Positions 31,333 through 37,596 of a stretch of DNA of 37,596 bases are shown here, in pieces. This DNA is from CAZJDV01 sp964544865 (GTDB taxonomy: Bacteria > Chloroflexota > Dehalococcoidia > Lucifugimonadales > CAJWER01), in the NCBI GenBank assembly GCA_964544865.1, contig CAZJDV010000014.1:1-37596 (forward strand), in the 5' to 3' direction. The notes beneath the pieces were generated by a model. The model searched no databases. It was not told the DNA's origin and was given only the letters and a program-made list of their open reading frames with translations. Position 1 is the stretch's first letter. Each line of letters begins with the position of its first letter. The position numbers were made by a program, and so were the translations under genes.

Positions 31333-32124
31333 ATGGAGCCCATCAGGGTTGTGGTACACGGCGTATTGGGCAAGATGGGGCAGCAGGTGCTTGCCACGCT
31401 GTGCGGCGAGGGGGACATGGAGCCCGTGGGCGGCGCCGACGCGTTCGCCGACGATGACACCATCGCGCTCCCGGACGGGTCGGGCACCGTGCCACTCTTC
31501 GCGTCCGTCGAGGACACTTTCGGCGATGCTCAAGTCGTCGTGGACTTCAGCAGCGCCGATGGCGCGACTGCGGTGATGCGCGCCGCGGCCCCCCTTAAGG
31601 TCAACGTCGTCATCGGCTCCACCGGGATCCAGCCCGAGGCCATCGAAGAAGCCGGCATCCTGGCTGAGGAGCACGACGTGGGCATCATTATCGCGCCGAA
31701 CTTCGCCGTGGGAGCGGTGCTGATGATCCACCTGGCCAGAGAGACGGCCCGCTTCTTCGACTACGCCGATCTGACGGAGACGCACCACGAGGCCAAGATC
31801 GACGCCCCTTCTGGCACCGCCATAGCGATCGCGAATGCCGCACTCGAGGGTAAGGGCGGTGAATTTCTCGCGCCGCAGCCCGAAAAAATGCTGGTGCCGG
31901 GCACGAGGGGCGGTACGTCCGGCGGCGTGACCATCCATAGCGCGCGCATGGCCGGACGCGTGGCCCACCACGAGCTTGTATTTGGCGCACTCGGCCAGAC
32001 ACTGACGATCCGCCACGACTCCATCAATCGCGAGAGCTTCATGCCGGGCGTCATGATGGCGATCCGCGAGGCCGTCAAGCGCCCAGGCCTGACCGTCGGC
32101 CTCGACAAGATCATGAGGCTGTAG
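31333..32124 (+). CDS. dapB: 4-hydroxy-tetrahydrodipicolinate reductase
   Basis: An NAD(P)H-dependent reductase of the diaminopimelate/lysine pathway. From ATG 31333 it is 263 aa, the usual size, and starts with the binding motif VVHGVLGKMGQ. The catalytic region is ETHHEAKIDAPSGTA, with the conserved His-His and Lys. The alternative upstream start (GTG 31243 or TTG 31210) would add a duplicate motif to the N-terminus. ATG 31333 is favoured because GAGG lies 5 nt upstream and the length fits; the upstream GTG has no clear ribosome-binding site. Followed by asd and dapA. Confidence 0.93.
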   Translation: MEPIRVVVHGVLGKMGQQVLATLCGEGDMEPVGGADAFADDDTIALPDGSGTVPLFASVEDTFGDAQVVVDFSSADGATAVMRAAAPLKVNVVIGSTGIQPEAIEEAGILAEEHDVGIIIAPNFAVGAVLMIHLARETARFFDYADLTETHHEAKIDAPSGTAIAIANAALEGKGGEFLAPQPEKMLVPGTRGGTSGGVTIHSARMAGRVAHHELVFGALGQTLTIRHDSINRESFMPGVMMAIREAVKRPGLTVGLDKIMRL

Positions 32125-32302
32125 CCAGCCCCTCGACGCCGGTCTTCGCGGCCTTCCCTCATATGCCTGCCCGCTGCCGATTGAACCGGCCACGAATCTT
32201 CTAAATCGTCGCATTAGGCGATCTATTTTCCCGACCGTGACCTGGAATTCCAGCCCCACAATCGGCTATCATCTGCTAGAACCGTTGTCCTCTGGAGGAA
32301 CC

Positions 32303-33334
32303 TTGAACAGCATCAAGATCGCGGTGATCGGAGCCACAGGGGCCGTCGGCCGGGTGTTCCTCGCCATTGTTGAGGAGCGCGGGTTCCCGTCGGATGAAAT
32401 CCGGCTGTGCGCGTCGAGGCGATCCTGGGGCAAGCGGATCGCGGTCAATGGGTGCGATCTGACCGTGGAGGAGGCCACTCCGAAGCTGCTCGGAGAGGTG
32501 GACATCGTGTTCATCGCCGCCGGCGGCGATGTCAGCCGCGAGATCGCGCCTCTGGCCATCGAGCAGGGGGCCGTCGTGGTCGACAAAAGCTCGACCTTCA
32601 GGATGGACCCCGCCGTGCCGCTGGTGGTGCCGGAGGTAAACGCCGACGACCTGGAGGACAACCGCGGCATCATATCCAGCCCCAACTGCTCATCCACGCC
32701 GCTGGTCATGGCGCTAAAGCCGCTCGACGATGCTAACCCGGTCACCCGAGTGGTTGTGGCCACCTATCAGTCGGTCTCCGGCGCCGGCGCCGTGGCCATG
32801 GACGAGCTCAACGCCCAGGCCGGACGGGTGCTGGCGGGGGAGACACCTGAGCCCTCGTTATACCCGCACCAGATAGCTTTCAACGTCCTGCCCCACGTCG
32901 AGGAATTCCTGGACAACGGCTACACCAGTGAAGAGATGAAGATGGTCCACGAGACCAGGAAGATACTTCACCGGCCGGACCTGGCGGTGTCGGCGACCTG
33001 CGTTCGAGTGCCGGTGATGGTATCTCACAGCGAGGCGGTCCACGTGGAATTCGAGCGTTCTATTTCTCCCCCGGAGGTGCGGGATATCCTCTCCGCCGCG
33101 CCCGGCATGGTGGTCCTGGACGATCCCGCGTCCAGCGTGTACCCTATGCCCGTCGAAGCCGAGGGTCTGGACCCGGTGTTCGTGGGCCGGATTCGCAGGG
33201 ACGAGTCCCACCCGCGCGGCATTGTGATGTGGCTCGTATCCGACAATCTCAGGAAAGGGGCCGCGCTTAACGCGATTCAGATCGCCGAAGAGCTCATGCT
33301 GCGAGAGCTGCTGTCGGCAAAAGGGAGGGTATAG
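32303..33334 (+). CDS. asd: Aspartate-semialdehyde dehydrogenase
   Basis: Converts aspartyl phosphate to the semialdehyde, feeding lysine, threonine and methionine synthesis; 343 aa. NADP-binding motif IGATGAVGRVFL; active-site Cys in ISSPNCSSTPLV; YQSVSGAGAVAMDEL; and a C-terminal RRDESHPRGIVMWLVSDNLRKGAALNA with the conserved His region. TTG 32303 is preferred: it is preceded by GGAGG at 4 nt and gives MNSIKIAVIG, while a GTG 66 bp upstream would add unconserved residues. It ends 2 bp before dapA. Confidence 0.94.
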   Translation: MNSIKIAVIGATGAVGRVFLAIVEERGFPSDEIRLCASRRSWGKRIAVNGCDLTVEEATPKLLGEVDIVFIAAGGDVSREIAPLAIEQGAVVVDKSSTFRMDPAVPLVVPEVNADDLEDNRGIISSPNCSSTPLVMALKPLDDANPVTRVVVATYQSVSGAGAVAMDELNAQAGRVLAGETPEPSLYPHQIAFNVLPHVEEFLDNGYTSEEMKMVHETRKILHRPDLAVSATCVRVPVMVSHSEAVHVEFERSISPPEVRDILSAAPGMVVLDDPASSVYPMPVEAEGLDPVFVGRIRRDESHPRGIVMWLVSDNLRKGAALNAIQIAEELMLRELLSAKGRV

Positions 33335-33336
33335 GC

Positions 33337-34233
33337 ATGGTCGAGATCGGAAGACTGCTTACTGCGATGATCACGCCCTTCGACGAGAGCGGCGAGGTGG
33401 ACTACTCGCAGGCGCGGAAGCTCGCCAGAGGGCTCATCGAGTCGGGCAACGACGGCCTGGTGATCGGCGGCACCACGGGAGAGTCACCGTCCATGACCGA
33501 CGACGAGAAGGTCAGGCTATTCGCCGAGGTCAAGGAGGAGGTCGGGGACGGTGCCGCGGTGATCGCCGGGACCACTGATAACAACCATCGCAAGTCCATC
33601 GAGCTATCGATAGAGGCCGAGAGGGTCGGTGTGGACGGCCTGCTGTTGACGGTGCCCGCTTATAACAAGCCGCCCCAGGAGGGGCTGTACCAGCACTTCA
33701 AGACCATAGCGGAGGCCACGTCGCTGCCGGGTCTGCTCTACAACGTGCCGTCTCGGACCTCGCTCAACATGACCGCAGAGACGACGCTCCGGCTGGCCGA
33801 GATCGACAACATCGTGGGCGTAAAGGAGGCTTCCAGCGACCCGGTGCAGATCACCCAGATCGTGGACGCGGCGCCGCCCGGCTTCCGGGTCTGGTCGGGT
33901 AACGACGACGAAACCTTCGCCATAATATGCGTCGGCGGGTTTGGCATCGTCAGCGTCGCGGGAAACATCATCGGCAACCAGATCAAGGCGATGATGGGAA
34001 TGGTCCTCGAGGGCGACATTGAGACGGCGGCAAAAGAGCACCGGCGCATGCTCCCCATATTCAAGGCGCTGTTCTGGGTGACCAACCCCATCCCGATAAA
34101 GTACGCGGTCAACCGCGCCGGGTTCGACGCGGGAGAGCCCAGGCTGCCCCTGGTGGAGCCGGACGCTGGCTTCAAGGCCAGATTCGACGCGGTGATGGAC
34201 AGCTATGCCATCGACCTCCCGGTGCCGGTGTAG
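33337..34233 (+). CDS. dapA: 4-hydroxy-tetrahydrodipicolinate synthase
   Basis: A Schiff-base class I aldolase that condenses pyruvate with aspartate semialdehyde; 298 aa, usual for the family. TIM-barrel motifs: TAMITPFDESGEVD, IGGTTGESPSM (the conserved TTGE), LLYNVPSRT with the catalytic Tyr, and IVGVKEASSD with the pyruvate-binding Lys. ATG 33337 is 2 bp after asd. The dapB-asd-dapA group makes the early part of the diaminopimelate pathway. It converges with purA; the 83-bp gap contains a small GTGGC/GCCAC hairpin without a T-run. Confidence 0.95.
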   Translation: MVEIGRLLTAMITPFDESGEVDYSQARKLARGLIESGNDGLVIGGTTGESPSMTDDEKVRLFAEVKEEVGDGAAVIAGTTDNNHRKSIELSIEAERVGVDGLLLTVPAYNKPPQEGLYQHFKTIAEATSLPGLLYNVPSRTSLNMTAETTLRLAEIDNIVGVKEASSDPVQITQIVDAAPPGFRVWSGNDDETFAIICVGGFGIVSVAGNIIGNQIKAMMGMVLEGDIETAAKEHRRMLPIFKALFWVTNPIPIKYAVNRAGFDAGEPRLPLVEPDAGFKARFDAVMDSYAIDLPVPV

Positions 34234-34316
34234 GGTGGGAGTGGCGCGTGGCCACCTGGATGTCGGTTCAACGGTAGCTAGGGGTGCCGCGCGCTCGGGT
34301 AGTGGTGGCCAGCCCT

Positions 34317-35603
34317 CTAGATCACCTTGCGGACGACTATGGTCTCGTGGCGGTAGGGGCCTGTGGAGATGATGTCGATGGGACGGCCTACCAGATTTTC
34401 CAGACGATCGACGTAGACGCGGGCCCCCTTGGGCAGGTCCTCGACGTTCGTGACGCCGGCGGTGGGGCTGTCCCAGCCGGGAATGTCCTCGTAGATCGGC
34501 TTGCACCGCTCCAGGATCGCGGAACTGCCAGGGAAGTCCTCGACACGCTCGCCGTCAAGCTCGTAGGCGACGCAGACCCTGATGGTGTCGAGGTGGTCCA
34601 GGACGTCCAGGCGGGTCAGTACGAGGGACGTGTACCCATTTATCCTGGTGCTGTAGCGGGCCACGACCGAGTCGAACCAGCCCACGCGGCGAGGCCTGCC
34701 GGTTGTTGTGCCGAACTCCTCGGCCAGGTCCCGGATGCCGTCGCCGATGTCGTCGAAGAGCTCCGTGAGGAAGGGTCCGCTGCCCACCCTGGTGGCATAT
34801 GCCTTGAACACGCCCAGAACGATGTCGATTTGGCGCGGCAGCAATCCCAGCCCGGTGCAGGCGCCGCCGATGGTGGGGTGGGACGAGGTGACGTACGGGT
34901 AGGTCCCGTGGTCCAGGTCGAGCATCGCCCCCTGGGCGCCCTCGATAATGACGGTCTGGCCCTCTTCCACAGCGTCGTAGACCACGTGCTCCACGGGACC
35001 GATGTAGGGCGCGAGTTCGGATACCCACTCCCTGCACATCTCGAATACGTCGTCCAGCGAAACGGGGGTACCCTCGTACACCTTCTCGATGATGGTGTTG
35101 TGGTGGCCGACTATGGTCTCCAGAGTAGGGTAGAGCGCCTCGAGATCGAGGAGGTCCGCAACTCGAATGCCAATGCGCGCGGCCTTATCGGTGTACGCCG
35201 GTCCGATTCCCTTGCCAGTGGTGCCGATGGCCTGGTCGCCCTTGGCCTCCTCTGCGAGCTCGTCGAGCACGACATGGTAGGGCATTACCAAGTGGGCTCG
35301 ATCGCTAACGATTAGCCGGTCGGTCAGGTCGATGCCGCGTTCCTTGAGGTCGGCTATCTCTTCCAGCAGGGCGCCAGGGTCCACTACCACGCCATTGCCA
35401 ATGACGCCGATGCCCTTGGGCCAGAATATGCCCGCCGGCACTAGGTGAAGCTTGAACGTCCCCTGCGGGTTCTTGACGGTATGTCCGGCGTTGTTGCCGC
35501 CGGAGAACCTGGCCGTGACATCGGCGTTCCTGGCCAGAACATCGACTATCTTGCCCTTGCCCTCGTCGCCCCACTGCGCCCCCAAAACCGCACAAACCGG
35601 CAT
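34317..35603 (-). CDS. purA: Adenylosuccinate synthetase
   Basis: A GTP-dependent enzyme joining IMP and aspartate in AMP synthesis; 428 aa. The family's GTP-binding N-terminus is CAVLGAQWGDEGKGKIVD, followed by FSGGNNAGHTV (IMP-binding His) and TTGKGIGPAY. The aspartate-binding loop TTTGRPRR and GWFDSV are present. ATG 35603 has GAGG upstream and a strong promoter 45-75 bp before it. Confidence 0.96.
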   Translation of the reverse strand: MPVCAVLGAQWGDEGKGKIVDVLARNADVTARFSGGNNAGHTVKNPQGTFKLHLVPAGIFWPKGIGVIGNGVVVDPGALLEEIADLKERGIDLTDRLIVSDRAHLVMPYHVVLDELAEEAKGDQAIGTTGKGIGPAYTDKAARIGIRVADLLDLEALYPTLETIVGHHNTIIEKVYEGTPVSLDDVFEMCREWVSELAPYIGPVEHVVYDAVEEGQTVIIEGAQGAMLDLDHGTYPYVTSSHPTIGGACTGLGLLPRQIDIVLGVFKAYATRVGSGPFLTELFDDIGDGIRDLAEEFGTTTGRPRRVGWFDSVVARYSTRINGYTSLVLTRLDVLDHLDTIRVCVAYELDGERVEDFPGSSAILERCKPIYEDIPGWDSPTAGVTNVEDLPKGARVYVDRLENLVGRPIDIISTGPYRHETIVVRKVI

Positions 35604-35651
35604 CCTTCTTCCTCACCCTTAATCTAGAGTATGGCCTTTAGGGCCTTGGGG

Positions 35652-35680
35652 AGTATATCAGAGCGAAGGTGAGACGGCAA
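35652..35680 (-). promoter_or_regulatory. Promoter of purA
   Basis: On the minus strand, TTGCCG (35680-35675) and TATACT (35657-35652) are spaced by 17 bp, and the -10 is extended (TGATATACT). The leader would be about 42 nt. Confidence 0.6.
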
Positions 35681-35782
35681 AGCTGGAGGGCTGGTCGGAC
35701 GCTGTCATTGGGAGCCGTCGAGCGGGGGGTGTGTGGTAACATGTGGGCTGATTTCGCTGGCTAGTATTTGGAGGCATCCAGA

Positions 35783-37489
35783 ATGACCGCAACGCAAAGG
35801 GTGGCGTTCGCCGAAGTGGAGGGCGCCGATGAGGTGTTCACGCCCGAGTTCATCGAGCTTCTCGTGGAGCTCCACGACGGGTTCGCTCCCAGGATCGGCG
35901 AGCTGTTGGCGAAGAGATCCGACGTGCTGGATAGGGCATTGAATCAGGGCATCATGCCGGGTCACATGCCAGTATCCGAGATCAACACTGGCGACTGGCG
36001 TGTTCCGCCCGTGCCGGAGGAGCTCAGGCGTTCGGGCATCGAGATCACCGGGCCCGCTTCTATCACAGGCATGTTCATCAATGCCCTCAATCCCGGTCCG
36101 GAGGGTTCGCGGGCGGTGGGCGACCTGGACGACGACGAGGACGCTGCGGGACATCGGCTCATCGACACGGTGACGGCGGCACGCAACCGGTTCGCGGCGG
36201 TCCAGCGAACCCTCGAGTTCACCAACGAGCAGACCGGCAAGCACTACAGCATTCAGGAAGGGGAGATTCCGTTCTTCATGCACCGGGAGCGCGGGCTGCA
36301 CCTCTACGAGCCCGACGTCACCATAGATGGCAGCCCGGCGTCCGCCGCCATCCTCGGCATGGCCCTGACCATTTTCCACGCCGGTAGGGCGCAGATCGCG
36401 CGTGGCCAAGGCCTCTACTTCTACCTGCCCAAGCTGGAGTCCGCGGAGGAGGGGGGGTTCTGGCGCGACTTCTTCGACTTTGTCGTCGAGCGCCTGGCCC
36501 TGCCGGCCGACGCCGTCATCCGGGCGATCCCCCTTGTCGAGTCGCTTCCGATCGCGTACCAGATGGAGGAGGTGCTGCACGCCCTGGGGCCATACGCGGC
36601 CGGCCTTAACGCCGCTCGCTGGGACTTCAAGGCCAGTATCTTCGAGTTCGTCATGAGCGACGCCGATTCCGTGTGGCCCGACAGATTCGACGTAGATATC
36701 AAGACGACGGACTTTCTGGCCACCATATTCAGGCGGCTCGTGGCGGTCTGCCTGAAGCGCGGCGCGGTGCCGATAGGCGGCATGGCGACGGCGCTGCCGA
36801 GCCGCGAGACGGAGGTCAACAAGGCTGCGGCCGCCTCGATCACCGCCGACAAGGAGTGGGAGGCCGAGCAGGGGTTCTTGCGGGCGTGGGTCGCGCACAT
36901 ATTCCATATGAAGACCGCCGCCGACCCATTCAAGAAGCTACGTGCCACGGGTTGGACGCCATCGCCGGAGCAGCATGATCCCGGCAACTACCCGATCGAG
37001 GTCAGGGTGCCGGAGGGTAGGGTCACCGTTGGAGGCACGCGCCGGAACGCCAGGATGCTCATCGAGTACATCGAGGGCTGGCTCAACGGCAGGGGCGCCA
37101 AGGGCATCGACAGCCTGGCCGGCAAGCCCGGCATCCACCCTGCCCTGATGGAGGACCTGGCGACCGGCCGGATGTCCGTCGCTCAGATCGCCCAGAGGGT
37201 CCGCCACGTGGCGAGGGACGCCGAGACCGGGCAGCCCCACGACTTTCCGTTGGTGAAGTCCCTGCTTCACGAGGAGGTAGGGGATATCCTGAGGCTGCAT
37301 CGGGAGGATGCCGGCGAGCTTGACGAGGCCGGCGAGGCGGTGTTCGCCGCGGGAGCCGAGCGCTATCGCAAGGCGGTGAAAATTGCCATGCGATGGATCA
37401 AGAACTACACCGACCTCGACTTCAGGAGTCTGGGCTCATACACCCGGGCCGACCTGGACGCCATCGCCGCCGCGGAGGAGGCGTTTTAG
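35783..37489 (+). CDS. aceB: Malate synthase (A-type)
   Basis: Condenses glyoxylate with acetyl-CoA to malate in the glyoxylate shunt; 568 aa, close to the ~530-aa A type and without the long insertion of the G type. Recognised by RGQGLYFYLPKLES, AAGLNAARWDFK (usually SAGLNCGRWDY) and IGGMATALPSRE ... WVAHIFHM (usually WVAHPGL). It is a diverged family member, but the order of motifs is kept. ATG 35783 is preceded by GGAGG at 8 nt, which decides it over TTG 35768. Isocitrate lyase is not in the window. 37490-37596 has no feature I can support. Confidence 0.9.
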   Translation: MTATQRVAFAEVEGADEVFTPEFIELLVELHDGFAPRIGELLAKRSDVLDRALNQGIMPGHMPVSEINTGDWRVPPVPEELRRSGIEITGPASITGMFINALNPGPEGSRAVGDLDDDEDAAGHRLIDTVTAARNRFAAVQRTLEFTNEQTGKHYSIQEGEIPFFMHRERGLHLYEPDVTIDGSPASAAILGMALTIFHAGRAQIARGQGLYFYLPKLESAEEGGFWRDFFDFVVERLALPADAVIRAIPLVESLPIAYQMEEVLHALGPYAAGLNAARWDFKASIFEFVMSDADSVWPDRFDVDIKTTDFLATIFRRLVAVCLKRGAVPIGGMATALPSRETEVNKAAAASITADKEWEAEQGFLRAWVAHIFHMKTAADPFKKLRATGWTPSPEQHDPGNYPIEVRVPEGRVTVGGTRRNARMLIEYIEGWLNGRGAKGIDSLAGKPGIHPALMEDLATGRMSVAQIAQRVRHVARDAETGQPHDFPLVKSLLHEEVGDILRLHREDAGELDEAGEAVFAAGAERYRKAVKIAMRWIKNYTDLDFRSLGSYTRADLDAIAAAEEAF

Positions 37490-37596
37490 GGGGCTTGGGC
37501 GCTTGTCGGCGGATGTCACTTCTATGGACGACGGGCAGCAGCGAGATTTGTTAGCCTGGTCTTTTTTCGCCTATACCGGCTGTTGTCAATCAGCAA

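Noticed and set aside
34234..34316. Possible intrinsic terminator between dapA and purA
   Set aside because: The small GTGGC/GCCAC hairpin has no T-run on either strand.

Overview
The window is a GC-rich, gene-dense bacterial chromosome segment. It has many GTG and TTG starts, 1-4 bp gene overlaps and sigma70-like promoters. The short EF-Ts, the long rpsB-to-proS block and the iron and glyoxylate genes would suit a Chloroflexota (Dehalococcoidia/SAR202-like) genome. That placement is inference from memory of such genomes; no rRNA marker is present. I see no phage, CRISPR array, complete insertion sequence, rRNA or tRNA.

Layout. 1-4.8 kb (+): a gene tail, a TM0106-type RecB-like nuclease interrupted by an in-frame TAG, recQ, and a TIM-barrel isomerase/epimerase-family gene overlapping recQ. 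4.8-6.9 kb (-): galU and an MFS transporter. 6.9-7.6 kb: noncoding, with inverted repeats. 7.6-10.1 kb: a GSAM-like aminotransferase (-) divergent from a Nudix hydrolase (+). 10.1-15.1 kb: an iron module, FbpABC-type ABC transporter (-) divergent from a DtxR-family regulator (+), with a well-formed promoter on each side and a palindrome inside the fbpA promoter. 15.1-18 kb: a sucrase/ferredoxin-like protein (-) divergent from two tandem NAD-dependent epimerase/dehydratase-family proteins (+). 18-28 kb (-): the conserved block rpsB-tsf-pyrH-frr-uppS-cdsA-dxr-rseP-ispG-proS, joining translation, UMP kinase, undecaprenyl and CDP-diacylglycerol synthesis, the MEP isoprenoid pathway and site-2 proteolysis. 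28.5-34.2 kb (+): rpsO-pnp-dapB-asd-dapA, joining mRNA decay with the first steps of the lysine/diaminopimelate branch. 34.3-37.5 kb: purA (-) and a malate synthase (+).

Most of the window is housekeeping. The unusual points are: the nuclease stop codon that cuts off the predicted third exonuclease motif; an 84-bp in-frame tandem duplication covering the dapB nucleotide-binding motif; a ~55-bp double-hairpin repeat present in two separate divergent spacers; a cluster of three CTTCGAC-type repeats between rpsB and rpsO; a DtxR-type regulator with two changed metal ligands and an enlarged helix-turn-helix; an epimerase pair whose first member lacks the usual catalytic motifs; and low-complexity tails on S2 and PNPase. 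I did not find convincing evidence of a wholly new multi-gene system. The nuclease-helicase-TIM-barrel unit and the iron regulator region deserve the closest look.
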